Shown: positions 20,660 through 29,433, numbered from the stretch's first letter. The stretch is DNA of 64,000 nt from Allorhodopirellula heiligendammensis (GCF_007860105.1 NZ_SJPU01000001.1:2625700-2689699), one strand, 5' to 3'. Made by a program: numbers and translations. The notes: a model not told the origin generated them from the letters alone.

Positions 20660-22321
20660 CTAGCTTATCCAGTGCAAAAACGACGCAAACCGATACAGCC
20701 AGGGATTCTGCCAGGGCGAATCCAGGCTCGTTGCGACAGAAAAAATACTGGCTGCCATGAGTCCGACGATCAGCAGGCGGCCTCGTCCCGTTTCACCGCA
20801 CCGGTCGATTTTCGTGACGATTGCGTAGACCCATAGGGGGGTGAACCACAGCATCCAGCGAAAACAAACGCTAACTCCCCCGTAGTTACGGTCAATCTCG
20901 GGGCGGGCAACATAAAATGCAAAGCAAACCAGGCTGGACAGCAAGATCGCAGCTGCTAGATACCGTCGATCGCGTGGCCCGCTGGTGATTCGTTGCCAGA
21001 GTCCGGCCGGTACCAGCAGCCAAATTGGCGTCAACGAGAAGAGTCCGTAGTACCCCAGGCTTGCCTGGAACGCGTAAGCGACGCGGCTTGGCTCACCACG
21101 ATCCACGCCCGCACGCTGACCCGTTCGCCAGTAGCTCCCGGGGTAGTCGTACCAATCGTCCCATTCAACGAGCTCCCAGTTCCCCTTCGGCTCATTGGTC
21201 TCCCTGCGAACCTTCCACTGTCGCTGAACGGATTGCTTTTCACCATCAAACTCAGCGATCACTTCGAAACCGCCCTCGCCGTTGCTCTGACCTGCACCCA
21301 GACGACGCATTGATATTGACTCGGCGTCGGCGATTGAGTTCAGCTGGCGAAGTTCACGCTCCAAAGATGTGTTCGTTTCGTGTTGGCCGTCCCCAGGACT
21401 GGGGCCTGACCACGAAAACTGGTCGATCACCGCACCGTCGTTGCGGTGAGCGTACGGGGTCTTCCACGTATCGTGTGCCCAGTAATTCGTGCCAAAAATA
21501 CCGATGGCCACCACTGCGGCGCCTAGCGAGAATCCGACGATGCTGCGTCGTGCGAGGAGTCCGAAGAGCACCGCCCACAGGACGAACATCGAGAGTGCGG
21601 GTAGCTCACATGCGACCGCGAAGGCAGCCGATGCACCCGCGACGGCCCAGGGCAGGAATGTTGGTCGGTAGGTCAAACCCGCGAAAGAATCAAAAATTTT
21701 CTCAGTGGCACGAAGATATAGATAGAGCGTTAATGAGGTAGCCGCAGCAGCGAACAAGTGATTGTTCAGTGAGATCGCGAACGGCGTCAGCATGGTCGCG
21801 AAGCAACTGCAAATGACGGCGATGCGTTTTGCGAAATCAGCAGCGCTCGACAATTCAATGCTAAGCGTCATCGTGACAAGGAACAGGGCTAGCAGCGGCA
21901 AATTGATCAATAGCAGCAGTAGCCGTGTCATGTAAATCGGATGCTCGGTCAGCTTGAGCCCGGTGACCTTGTGCACCCCCCAATACACGCCGGCGACCAT
22001 CGTTGTGAGCAGCGTTGGCTTGCTACTGTAGTAGTGCAATCGGCCATCGGATCCGATATGACGCACCTTGTCGATCGTGTTCCACAAGTAATGACCTCGC
22101 GCGGTTCGAATCGAGATCAACTCATCAATTTCAAAAGTGTGCTTCTCCACTAACGCCGCAACGCTCACCCAGCGACTGCGGTCATTGGCACTCAAAAATG
22201 CAGCATCACCCTCCGGGTTGATCACAGTGGCAATCCGGCCAGCTACCAAAGTGAGCGCTATCACGATCAGAATTCCATGCATTTCCAATCGCTGGCTTCG
22301 CGGTTTCTCGTGTTTCTGCAT
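20660..22321 (-). CDS. Polytopic membrane protein of unknown function
   Basis: A 553-residue protein with about ten hydrophobic segments. The first helix is followed by a periplasm-sized loop containing Asn-Pro-Glu-Gly-Asp-Ala-Ala and Ala-Asn-Asp-Arg-Ser-Arg-Trp; another hydrophilic loop of about 120 residues lies at roughly 300-420. The general plan (many helices plus loop with acidic residues after helix 1) recalls GT-C type lipid-linked glycosyltransferases, but no defining motif is visible, so I leave the function open. Its ATG overlaps the stop of the upstream GT2 glycosyltransferase by one base (TAATG), so the two are probably translated together and may act on the same polyprenyl-linked sugar. 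Confidence 0.7.
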   Translation of the reverse strand: MQKHEKPRSQRLEMHGILIVIALTLVAGRIATVINPEGDAAFLSANDRSRWVSVAALVEKHTFEIDELISIRTARGHYLWNTIDKVRHIGSDGRLHYYSSKPTLLTTMVAGVYWGVHKVTGLKLTEHPIYMTRLLLLLINLPLLALFLVTMTLSIELSSAADFAKRIAVICSCFATMLTPFAISLNNHLFAAAATSLTLYLYLRATEKIFDSFAGLTYRPTFLPWAVAGASAAFAVACELPALSMFVLWAVLFGLLARRSIVGFSLGAAVVAIGIFGTNYWAHDTWKTPYAHRNDGAVIDQFSWSGPSPGDGQHETNTSLERELRQLNSIADAESISMRRLGAGQSNGEGGFEVIAEFDGEKQSVQRQWKVRRETNEPKGNWELVEWDDWYDYPGSYWRTGQRAGVDRGEPSRVAYAFQASLGYYGLFSLTPIWLLVPAGLWQRITSGPRDRRYLAAAILLSSLVCFAFYVARPEIDRNYGGVSVCFRWMLWFTPLWVYAIVTKIDRCGETGRGRLLIVGLMAASIFSVATSLDSPWQNPWLYRFASFLHWIS

Positions 22322-23520
22322 TAACGTGTGCCTGCGGTTGCATGGTCATCGCCAGAGGGCCCGTCGGCCGCGTCAAAGCCCGCCAGCTCTGACACGCTGT
22401 ACAGAACAGATGGTCGCGAAAAACTCGCCGTCGGCGTATCGACGCCCGCAGGCAACCGCCCGCCTTGCATTGATTGCAATGAACGATCACGGGCCGCCGA
22501 AACGGACACGATCAGCTCTGCGATCAATCCCGCCAAGACACACTGTGCCCCCAGCAGTACCGCCAGAATGCAGTAGTAAAATACTGCCGTGGCATGCAGA
22601 TGCAACGCCTCACCGTCACCGAGACGAGTCAGCACCCACATAATGCTCAAGTAGATCATGCCAATGGACCCGGCGGCAAAACACAGCAGTCCCGCCGATC
22701 CAATCAAGTGCAGGGGACGCCGTGCATAGCCGGTCAGTAGATAGATGCTCATCAGATCGAGAAAGCCTTTCCCCAGCCGGGACAAACCATACTTGGATTG
22801 ACCGTGCACGCGGGGATGGTGCAGCACTTCGATCTCACCCACCCTCCACCCCCGCGCCGCGGCGAGGACGGGAATGAACCGGTGCCGCTCTCCATACAAA
22901 TCGACTTCGCCAAGCACGTCATGCCGGTACGCTTTGAAGCCGCAGTTATGGTCGTGCAATCGAACTCCGGTCAGCCCGCTAACCATGGCGTTGAATACCC
23001 GACTGGGAAACACCTTGTGCCAGGGATCATGGCGAACGCGTTTCCAACCGCTTACGACGTCCAGGGAATTTTCATCGAGCGACTGTAGAAAGCGAGGGAT
23101 TTCCTCCGGATCATCTTGCAAGTCCGCGTCCATCGTGACCACGACATTGCCGCGCGCGATCGAGAATCCTGCGCTCAGGGCAGCCGCCTTGCCAAAATTT
23201 CTTCGCAACCGAATCGCTTTCGTTCCCGCGTGTTGGGCCGCGAGAGACTGCATCCGCAGCCATGTGGAATCGGTTGAGCCGTCGTCAATAAAAATGATCT
23301 CGACACGCTGCTTGGCCCGTTTGCAGACGTCGAGCAATCGCTCGTGCAACGTGCCTAGCGATTCCTCTTCATTCATGGCGGGAATGACGATCGACAGGTC
23401 CGGAACCCACGCAGGTAGCTGGCTCGGATAGCTCTGCGATTTTGGCTCGGCCGGATGGCTTTTCATCACAACGGCATCCTGTGCCACCCATGGCTGATCG
23501 GTTTGTGTGTTCATCGACAT
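22321..23520 (-). CDS. GT2 glycosyltransferase, polyprenyl-phosphate type
   Basis: A 399-residue enzyme with a cytoplasmic GT-A domain (about 40-270) and two C-terminal transmembrane helices. Landmarks are Ser-Ile-Val-Ile-Pro-Ala-Met-Asn-Glu-Glu, Ile-Asp-Asp-Gly-Ser-Thr-Asp and the metal-binding Asp-Ala-Asp-Leu-Gln-Asp-Asp-Pro. This is the pattern of DPM1/ArnC/GtrB-like enzymes that move a sugar from a nucleotide to polyprenyl phosphate. I start at ATG 23520 (Met-Ser-Met-Asn-Thr), preceded by CCAGAGA, not at the frame's earlier Arg-rich beginning at 23577; ATG 23514 is also possible. The stop overlaps the downstream membrane-protein start. A trailing Ser/Pro-rich tail of about 80 residues is unusual. 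Confidence 0.87.
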   Translation of the reverse strand: MSMNTQTDQPWVAQDAVVMKSHPAEPKSQSYPSQLPAWVPDLSIVIPAMNEEESLGTLHERLLDVCKRAKQRVEIIFIDDGSTDSTWLRMQSLAAQHAGTKAIRLRRNFGKAAALSAGFSIARGNVVVTMDADLQDDPEEIPRFLQSLDENSLDVVSGWKRVRHDPWHKVFPSRVFNAMVSGLTGVRLHDHNCGFKAYRHDVLGEVDLYGERHRFIPVLAAARGWRVGEIEVLHHPRVHGQSKYGLSRLGKGFLDLMSIYLLTGYARRPLHLIGSAGLLCFAAGSIGMIYLSIMWVLTRLGDGEALHLHATAVFYYCILAVLLGAQCVLAGLIAELIVSVSAARDRSLQSMQGGRLPAGVDTPTASFSRPSVLYSVSELAGFDAADGPSGDDHATAGTR

Positions 23521-23660
23521 TCTCTGGATAGATGGCAGGAGAGGACTCACTCTTTCCGGCCTGCGGACGCGTGGCACTCGGAAAGGTCCGAACGTTCAGC
23601 CCTCGTTTCGTTAACGCTCAGTCAGTACACGTACTCAACGCCGCTCGAGTGCCCTCTACT

Positions 23661-24521
23661 TTAGCTCCAGTGCAACTGCTCTGCATCAAAGATTGGGCCA
23701 TCGACGCATGTTCGTTTATAGTCCCACTGGCCGTCCGCTTGGATTACCTTAGCCACGCAGGAAAAACAGATGCCGATTCCGCATGCCATGGGGGTCTCCA
23801 TCGATACCTGAACGTCCACATCGCGAGCAGCGCCGACCTCCGCCACTTTTTGCATCATGATCTCGGGGCCACAGGTTAGCACGCGGATCTTGATACCAGG
23901 CGATTGTTGCTGCAAGTCGTCGAGCCGCTGGGCCAAAACATCCGGGACCAGGGCTCGTTGCCCCTCGGATCCGTCGTCAGTGCAGGTCGTCACGTCAAAA
24001 CCGGCGCTGCGGAAATCATCGACTCCCGCCAGAAGGGAGGCTCGCCGAGCACCATAGATGATCTCCGCGTGACGTGCCCAGCCGGTGGTCAACGCATCGC
24101 GGCCTACCATCAGCATCGGTGTTTGGCCGATCCCACCCACCGCCATGATCAACCGCTCGCAAGGGTCGTTGCGGAATGCATTGCCGAGGGGCCCCCACAG
24201 GGAAACCTTGGTACCCACAGGGGCGTCGGACAACGGTCTCGTCAACGCACCTTTGCGAAGATAGATCAGATCGATGGATCCCGCATCGTTACTGCCCGGA
24301 GCCGGATGCACGTCGTAGATAGCAAACGCGCGCCCAATCAGCGGCGCATCCAAACCCGCCAGACGGATCATCACGAATTGACCGGGCTTCGCCGTTGCCG
24401 CGATTGCCGGTGCATGCACACGCAGTAAAAAAGTGTTCTCAGCAACTTGTTGATTGACCAGCAGCGAGCACTCTACGTGCTCGATCGCATCGGCGTAGTG
24501 TTTTGCATGCAGAGTAGCCAT
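23661..24521 (-). CDS. pyrK: Dihydroorotate dehydrogenase electron transfer subunit (PyrK-type)
   Basis: A 286-residue flavo-iron-sulfur protein of the ferredoxin-reductase superfamily. Residues about 45-105 form the FAD domain with Pro-Gly-Gln-Phe-Val-Met-Ile-Arg and Arg-Ala-Phe-Ala-Ile-Tyr; Val-Gly-Gly-Ile-Gly-Gln-Thr-Pro near 128-135 belongs to the NAD-binding part. The C-terminal [2Fe-2S] ligands are Cys247-x4-Cys252-x2-Cys255-x16-Cys272, the PyrK pattern. PyrK passes electrons between dihydroorotate dehydrogenase B and NAD+ in pyrimidine synthesis. pyrD is not nearby, so a related reductase role is possible. It starts 6 bases after the pseudouridine synthase stop, so they share a transcript. 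Confidence 0.85.
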   Translation of the reverse strand: MATLHAKHYADAIEHVECSLLVNQQVAENTFLLRVHAPAIAATAKPGQFVMIRLAGLDAPLIGRAFAIYDVHPAPGSNDAGSIDLIYLRKGALTRPLSDAPVGTKVSLWGPLGNAFRNDPCERLIMAVGGIGQTPMLMVGRDALTTGWARHAEIIYGARRASLLAGVDDFRSAGFDVTTCTDDGSEGQRALVPDVLAQRLDDLQQQSPGIKIRVLTCGPEIMMQKVAEVGAARDVDVQVSMETPMACGIGICFSCVAKVIQADGQWDYKRTCVDGPIFDAEQLHWS

Positions 24522-24527
24522 CGTGGA

Positions 24528-25739
24528 TTATCGCTTTCCTTTGCGTTTGCCAGTTGATTTGCTCGTTTTCTCGGCTTTGCCAAAGCCACGTCCCGTGCGT
24601 TGCCTGGAGCCTTTCACGTTCGCCGAACGCTGCTTCGTCTTGCTCTTTGGTTTTTCTTGCGGCACTTCGGCAATCACCTCGTCACCGACAATGATCGTGC
24701 CAATTCGATTCTTATCGCGTTGGGGTAGCTTGGTGGGGCGTCGGGTCGATTTCACCGGCCGTCGATTCTCGGTTCGAGTGTCCGCTGCACCTCCGGTCTT
24801 CTTCGCCGAGCGTGTACTTGCCTTGCCAGCCTTCTTGCCTGCCGGTTTCAGGTCTCGAGGTTTACCGACACCCGGGCCGCGTCCGTCCGTGCCGCCACGC
24901 CCAGCGGCCTGTTCGGCGGTTGGTTTTTCTGGTGGAGCAGCAGCGGCCTGGGCCGCAATCGCGTGCAGCTTGTCAATTTCGGCGCGAGTCAAATTGCGGT
25001 ATGCCCCGGCAGGCATATCGCCCAACCGTAGCGGACCGATCGCGATTCGTCGCAACGTTTGCACCTTGTGACCGAATTTTGCCAATATTCGGCGAATCTC
25101 GCGGTTCTTGCCCTCTCGCAATCGGATCTCCATATCCGTCGCCTTCTTCTTCGCTTTGATAATCTTCGCGCCATCGACGCGAACCAGCCCTTCGGCGATG
25201 TAAATCCCCTCACGCATCTTCCGCATCGTTTCAGGACGGACTTCGCCAGCCACGGTCACTCGATATATTTTCTGAACACCGAACTTCGGATGAGCCAACG
25301 ACTGAGCAAGGTCGCCGTCATTCGTCAGCAGGATCAGCCCGTCGCTAGTGCGGTCGAGCCGACCCACTGGATAAACCCGTTGGGTGGGCGGTACCAGATC
25401 AACTACTCGCGGTCGGCCTTGCGGGTCCGAATTGGTGGATACGACTCCGTTGGGCTTGTGCACCGCATAATAAACGAGCTTTTGCGGCTTCAGCGGCACG
25501 CCATCGACGCGCACCTTCTGCAATGTTGGGTCTACTGTGACGCCGAGCTGAGTCACGATCTGACCATCGATGTCGACGCGTCCCTCGCGAATCAAATCTT
25601 CGCAGTGACGACGACTGCCCAACCCTGCCGAGGCGAGCAGCTGATTCAGTCGCTTGGCCGCATCGGTCGCCTGGGGACGCGGGGACGCCGACTTCGCGCG
25701 TCGGGTTGACTGCTTGCGAGGAGCGGGTTGACGAGGCAT
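24528..25739 (-). CDS. rluB: Pseudouridine synthase, RluB/RsuA type
   Basis: A 403-residue RNA-modifying enzyme. An S4 RNA-binding domain (about 28-85) carries Lys-Arg-Leu-Asn-Gln-Leu-Leu-Ala-Ser-Ala-Gly; the catalytic domain contains Val-Gly-Arg-Leu-Asp129-Arg-Thr-Ser-Asp-Gly-Leu, where Asp129 is the expected catalytic aspartate. The block Glu-Gly-Lys-Asn-Arg-Glu-Ile-Arg-Arg-Ile completes the RsuA/RluB signature. Family members turn uridine to pseudouridine in rRNA; the exact site cannot be read from sequence, so the symbol is by best family resemblance. Both ends have Lys/Arg/Pro-rich low-complexity tails; the C-terminal one, about 130 residues, is long. ATG 25739 is chosen because the frame upstream (to 25829) is not conserved-looking. 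Confidence 0.85.
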   Translation of the reverse strand: MPRQPAPRKQSTRRAKSASPRPQATDAAKRLNQLLASAGLGSRRHCEDLIREGRVDIDGQIVTQLGVTVDPTLQKVRVDGVPLKPQKLVYYAVHKPNGVVSTNSDPQGRPRVVDLVPPTQRVYPVGRLDRTSDGLILLTNDGDLAQSLAHPKFGVQKIYRVTVAGEVRPETMRKMREGIYIAEGLVRVDGAKIIKAKKKATDMEIRLREGKNREIRRILAKFGHKVQTLRRIAIGPLRLGDMPAGAYRNLTRAEIDKLHAIAAQAAAAPPEKPTAEQAAGRGGTDGRGPGVGKPRDLKPAGKKAGKASTRSAKKTGGAADTRTENRRPVKSTRRPTKLPQRDKNRIGTIIVGDEVIAEVPQEKPKSKTKQRSANVKGSRQRTGRGFGKAEKTSKSTGKRKGKR

Positions 25740-25986
25740 AGCAGCAAACTTCAGGGGCGAGCGAGTGACGAGCGGTGGAAGGAAGCAGCGGGGAGGACAT
25801 GGCGTGCGGTTTTCTCCGCTAATCGCCAACGACGAGGTGAATGAACCGTCTACCCAGCTGGTTTTTCACATTAGTTTAGCAGCCCATACCCATTTGTCGC
25901 AGTGGGCGCGTCTTACCGATCGCAATGCTCCCGCGCCGGATGCCACCCCCGAGGCGCCCGCAATCAATCTTGCCCAAACACATGTC

Positions 25987-26015
25987 TTGACGACAGTTGT
26001 TGAAACGTGTATCAA
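25987..26015 (+). promoter_or_regulatory. Candidate promoter of the MarR gene
   Basis: TTGACG (25987-25992) and TATCAA (26010-26015) are separated by exactly 17 bases, matching the sigma-70 consensus at 5/6 and 4/6 positions. Only 6 bases separate the -10 box from the ATG at 26022, so a transcript from here would be leaderless. An inverted pair TCTTGA/TCAAGA flanks the promoter (about 25985-26017) and could serve autoregulation, which is inference. Confidence 0.45.
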
Positions 26016-26021
26016 GATGGG

Positions 26022-26624
26022 ATGAGCAAGCTATCCCCAGTGGCCAAGCCCAGCCAACCTGTGGCCAAGTCCAGCCGACCAGCGGCCCCGCCTAGCCGAC
26101 CAACGGCCCCGCCCAGCCGAAGCGGGGTCGCGCCCGGACGACGTGGGGGCACGTCCAGCCAACGCTTTGACTCCCTGGAGCAGGAGACGTACCTGAACCT
26201 ATGGCAGACCTACGACCGCCTGAAGTTGCTCGAGGACGAGGTGTTCGGGACCGTGGGGCTATCCGCCCAGCAGTACAATACATTGCGACTTCTGCGATCT
26301 GTTCATCCCGATGCCATGCCGACGCTGACTTTGGGTGGTCGCCTCATCTCGCGAGCGCCGGACATGACTCGCTTACTTGATCGCCTCGAGAAGCGAGGTT
26401 TGCTTAGTCGGGAGCGGCGACCTGAGAATCGCCGCGTGGTTGCAGTACGCATCACATCGGCGGGGACAAATCTTCTCGAAGAGATTCACCGATCCGTACA
26501 AGAGTGCCATCAACGGCAGTTGGGGCACATGAGCAAGACACAGTTGCGGGAGTTAACCGAGCTACTCAAGCAGGCCCGTCAGCCGCATGAAAGTGCGTCC
26601 AGCCCATCTTTCGTCGATGAGTAA
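26022..26624 (+). CDS. MarR-family transcriptional regulator with repeat-rich N-terminal tail
   Basis: A 200-residue DNA-binding protein. Residues about 1-45 are a Pro/Ser/Ala/Lys low-complexity tail made of a seven-residue repeat (Val-Ala-Lys-Pro-Ser-Gln-Pro and variants). From about 50 on it is a standard MarR winged-helix domain: Leu-Ser-Ala-Gln-Gln-Tyr-Asn-Thr-Leu-Arg (helix 2), recognition segment near Ser-Arg-Ala-Pro-Asp-Met-Thr-Arg-Leu-Leu-Asp-Arg-Leu-Glu-Lys-Arg-Gly-Leu, and the wing with Asn-Arg-Arg-Val-Val-Ala-Val. MarR proteins usually repress neighbouring export or oxidative-stress genes until a small ligand binds. The halogenase-like gene begins 46 bases downstream in the same direction and is its likely target. 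ATG 26022 preferred over GTG 26007. Confidence 0.88.
   Translation: MSKLSPVAKPSQPVAKSSRPAAPPSRPTAPPSRSGVAPGRRGGTSSQRFDSLEQETYLNLWQTYDRLKLLEDEVFGTVGLSAQQYNTLRLLRSVHPDAMPTLTLGGRLISRAPDMTRLLDRLEKRGLLSRERRPENRRVVAVRITSAGTNLLEEIHRSVQECHQRQLGHMSKTQLRELTELLKQARQPHESASSPSFVDE
26040..26123 (+). repeat. Four in-frame 21-bp tandem repeats
   Basis: Four degenerate 21-base units sit back to back inside the MarR gene, encoding seven-residue units of the form Val/Ala-Ala-Lys/Pro-Pro/Ser-Ser-Gln/Arg-Pro. The last two units are nearly identical to each other, as are the first two, suggesting stepwise duplication. Because the unit is a multiple of three, copy-number change would keep the reading frame. Confidence 0.75.
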
Positions 26625-26670
26625 CCGCGATCGCGTTTCGCACCATCCCAGTACCCACAGGAAACTGAAC

Positions 26671-27906
26671 ATGAACGTTGATGAATCTCCAGATGTGGTC
26701 GTCATTGGCGGCGGGCCGTCCGGCGCGACCGTTTCGACGCTGATCGCCCAGCAAGGCTATCGGGTCACGCTATTGGAGCGAGAGCATTTTCCGCGGTACC
26801 ACATTGGCGAGTCGCTGATCCCAGAGACCTATTGGGTTTTAAAGCGATTGGGCATGCTCGATCGGATGAAGTCGAGTAGCTTTATCAAAAAGTACAGCGT
26901 GCAGTTCGTCAGTCCGTCGGGCAAGCATTCGGCGCCCTTTTATTTTCATGACAACAAGCCGCACGAATGTTCCCAGACCTGGCAAATTCAGCGAAGCGAA
27001 TTTGACGTGATGATGCTCGACAATGCCCGAGAGCAAGGCGTCGTCGTCCACGAGGGCGCGCGTGTTCTCGACGTGATGTTTGAAGGTGATCGTGCAGTTG
27101 GCGTGCAGGTGAAAGACGAGTCCGGGAATTCACAAGAACTGCGTGCGAAAGTCGTCGTTGATGCCAGCGGACAAAGCGCTCTGCTCGGTAACAAGTTTAA
27201 ATTAAAAATCTCTGACCCCGCGTTGAATAAAGGCGCCCTCTGGACCTATTTCAAAGGCGCCTATCGAGATGAAGGCAAGGATGAAGGCGCCACAATTGTC
27301 TTGAGCTTGCGAGATAAGAAGGGCTGGTTCTGGTACATACCCATGCAAGATGACATCGTCAGCGTGGGAGTCGTTGCCGATTTTGACTATCTCTTTAAGG
27401 GCCGGTCCACTCACGATGCAACTTATGCGGAAGAGATGGATAATTGCCCAGCGGTGAAAGAACGGATTGCCTCTGCCGAACAGATGTCTCCGGTGAAGGC
27501 AACGAAGGACTACACCTATCGTGCCAGTCAAGCGGCGGGCGACGGATGGGTGTTGGTGGGCGACGCCTTCGGATTCCTCGACCCGCTCTACTCCTCCGGC
27601 GTGCTACTGGCGTTGAAGTCAGGCGAACTCGCCGCCGATGCAATCATCGAAGGCCTGCAATCCGGCGACACGTCACGCGCACAGTTGGGCAAATGGGAGG
27701 CGGGTTATGTCGAAGGCATGAATCGCATGCGGAGGCTGGTCTGTGAATACTACGACGGTTTCAATTTCGGCGAGTTCATCCGCCGATTTCCACATCACCG
27801 GGGCAGCGTCACGGACCTCCTCATCGGTGATCTTTTCAAAACAGAACTCGATTCGGTCTTCGATGATATCGACACCATGAAGCCCAAATCGTCTGCGGCA
27901 AGCTAG
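26671..27906 (+). CDS. Flavin-dependent halogenase-like FAD oxidoreductase
   Basis: A 411-residue FAD enzyme. The dinucleotide-binding Gly-Gly-Gly-Pro-Ser-Gly is at about 13-18; His-Ile-Gly-Glu-Ser-Leu near 49-54 and the C-terminal Gly-Asp-Ala-Phe-Gly-Phe-Leu-Asp-Pro near 292-300 are typical of the tryptophan-halogenase / geranylgeranyl-reductase superfamily. Importantly Trp219-Phe-Trp221-Tyr-Ile223-Pro224 matches the WxWxIP signature associated with flavin-dependent halogenases. The catalytic lysine near His-Ile-Gly-Glu is not obvious in my reading (Ile-Lys-Lys at about 71-74 is a candidate), so a monooxygenase or reductase role is the alternative. ATG 26671 follows AGGA. Immediately downstream of the MarR gene and within the FeeM/PKS neighbourhood. 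Confidence 0.75.
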   Translation: MNVDESPDVVVIGGGPSGATVSTLIAQQGYRVTLLEREHFPRYHIGESLIPETYWVLKRLGMLDRMKSSSFIKKYSVQFVSPSGKHSAPFYFHDNKPHECSQTWQIQRSEFDVMMLDNAREQGVVVHEGARVLDVMFEGDRAVGVQVKDESGNSQELRAKVVVDASGQSALLGNKFKLKISDPALNKGALWTYFKGAYRDEGKDEGATIVLSLRDKKGWFWYIPMQDDIVSVGVVADFDYLFKGRSTHDATYAEEMDNCPAVKERIASAEQMSPVKATKDYTYRASQAAGDGWVLVGDAFGFLDPLYSSGVLLALKSGELAADAIIEGLQSGDTSRAQLGKWEAGYVEGMNRMRRLVCEYYDGFNFGEFIRRFPHHRGSVTDLLIGDLFKTELDSVFDDIDTMKPKSSAAS

Positions 27907-27929
27907 TCGCGTCAGCCGCCGAGACGTTT

Positions 27930-27963
27930 GAGGTTTTTCCGCACGGCACAAACCTCGCCGTGC
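27930..27963. terminator. Overlapping hairpins after the halogenase-like gene
   Basis: GCACGGC (27941-27947) can pair with GCCGTGC (27957-27963), while GAGGTTT (27930-27936) can pair with AAACCTC (27950-27956). The second half of one stem lies in the loop of the other, so they cannot both form simply. Their place between convergent genes suggests termination. Confidence 0.4.
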
Positions 27964-28077
27964 CCTGCGGATCTAATCGACTTCGGAATATTAACCATTG
28001 AGCCGAGTGCCGTCAGGCACCGGGCGACACCGCCAGCCCCGGCCGCTCACGCGTTTCGGCTCCCCAGATACCAGTCC

Positions 28078-29427
28078 TTATCGAACCCCGCCCCCGCTCG
28101 CTTCATCAGCCATCTTCTGCTGTTGCTTGCCGAGACGCCAGGCAATCACTGTCCAAAGTATCGTCACGGGGATCGCGATCAGGTTCAGCGATGTCAGGCT
28201 GACACCAAACGCTCGCAGGCCGCCAAATGCTTGCCCGGATACTGCGTCACCGCCGCGCAGGACTACGGTGTCGATAAAGTTTTTCGACTTGTACTTGTCT
28301 TCACGGCTGACGACGGTGAACAGCACTTCTCGCGTCGGCACGGTCACCCCATAGCCGATGGCGCGGGTCGCAATCATCACAATAACCAGCACACCAAGTG
28401 ATTGGCTGATCGCCAGTGACGCGAAGCCACCTAGATAGACAATGGGTAAGATCGCCAAGGCGATACTGACTCCCCACCTGCGCAAAATCGCACTGGCACA
28501 AAATACCTGGATCGATAGCGTCAGAATTTGTGTCGACAGATCAATGTAGGCGAATAGCTGAGTTCGCTCCTGTTTGGATTCAAACGCAGCAGAAACAATT
28601 TCAGCTTGCTGGAAATACAGCTGAGTACCGCACGTTTGCACCAGCACCAAGAACGCGCAGATAAGTAATAAGTATGGTGACCGGCCAACATGAGTGATGC
28701 CGGCCAGTAGACCACCTGCGGTGTCGGGGCGATCGGGCGGCGCGATGCGCGCATCGTCGACGGACCGTTGGTGGTCACGCAGGCGTGTCGACTGTCTTTC
28801 TAACCGCCAGGCGCAGTACAAACCGCATTCGATCATGAGGATGGGTAGCAGCAACAACGAGCTCGTCGACAACTGCGTTGCCAATTGACTGGTAATCAAC
28901 GAACCGGTGATTGCGCCGGCTGTACCACCGGCAGCGATGATCCCAAAAAGCCGCTTGCCCTGGCTGCTGGTAAATAAGTCCGCCAACACGCTCCAGAACA
29001 CACTGGTAGCAAACAGGGCGAAGACGTTGACCCAGAGGAAAAACGCTCGCGCTGTCCAGACCTGCAGTGCCGCAGAGGGCGATCGCATCAGAATGAAAAA
29101 AATAAGCAACGCAGCGGCAAAAACATGATAGACCACGCGGACGAGCCACCGCCTCGGCAACCGGGATACTAAGTAGGAGTAAGCAGGCACCGCCGCCAGC
29201 ATGATGGCAAATGTCGCCAACATCAGCCACTGCAGAGTCGTCGTTGACCCCACACTGCCCATCGTCTCGCGCACCGGGCGGACGATCAGATATCCGAGTA
29301 AAATGAAGAAAAACCAGGCCGTGGCCCACGCCACCGCCCATTGCTCCTCGTCCCTGATTCGCGACCACCAGCGTTCAGATGCATTGCCGTCATGTGGTGG
29401 CAATGACTCGGAGCGAACAGCTGGCAT
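28078..29427 (-). CDS. ATP/ADP-translocase-like (NTT) or MFS membrane transporter
   Basis: A 449-residue protein with about twelve transmembrane helices. The N-terminal Gly-Tyr-Leu-Ile-Val-Arg-Pro-Val-Arg-Glu-Thr-Met-Gly and Phe-Trp-Ser-Val-Leu-Ala-Asp-Leu-Phe blocks resemble the Npt1/TlcA nucleotide transporter family better than typical MFS, though the two folds are related and short family members like this one in free-living bacteria have no known substrate. The interhelical Gly-Lys-Arg-Leu-Phe-Gly-Ile-Ile-Ala-Ala-Gly-Gly-Thr-Ala-Gly matches that family. ATG 29427 is preferred over 29469 because a promoter-like sequence ends right before it. Convergent with the halogenase-like gene; could export a product of the neighbourhood, which is speculation. 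Confidence 0.65.
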   Translation of the reverse strand: MPAVRSESLPPHDGNASERWWSRIRDEEQWAVAWATAWFFFILLGYLIVRPVRETMGSVGSTTTLQWLMLATFAIMLAAVPAYSYLVSRLPRRWLVRVVYHVFAAALLIFFILMRSPSAALQVWTARAFFLWVNVFALFATSVFWSVLADLFTSSQGKRLFGIIAAGGTAGAITGSLITSQLATQLSTSSLLLLPILMIECGLYCAWRLERQSTRLRDHQRSVDDARIAPPDRPDTAGGLLAGITHVGRSPYLLLICAFLVLVQTCGTQLYFQQAEIVSAAFESKQERTQLFAYIDLSTQILTLSIQVFCASAILRRWGVSIALAILPIVYLGGFASLAISQSLGVLVIVMIATRAIGYGVTVPTREVLFTVVSREDKYKSKNFIDTVVLRGGDAVSGQAFGGLRAFGVSLTSLNLIAIPVTILWTVIAWRLGKQQQKMADEASGGGVR

Positions 29428-29433
29428 GGTTTT

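Noticed and set aside
23520-23577. Earlier start of the GT2 gene at 23577
   Set aside because: The added 19 residues are Arg/Pro-rich without family character, and ATG 23520 has a better upstream signal.
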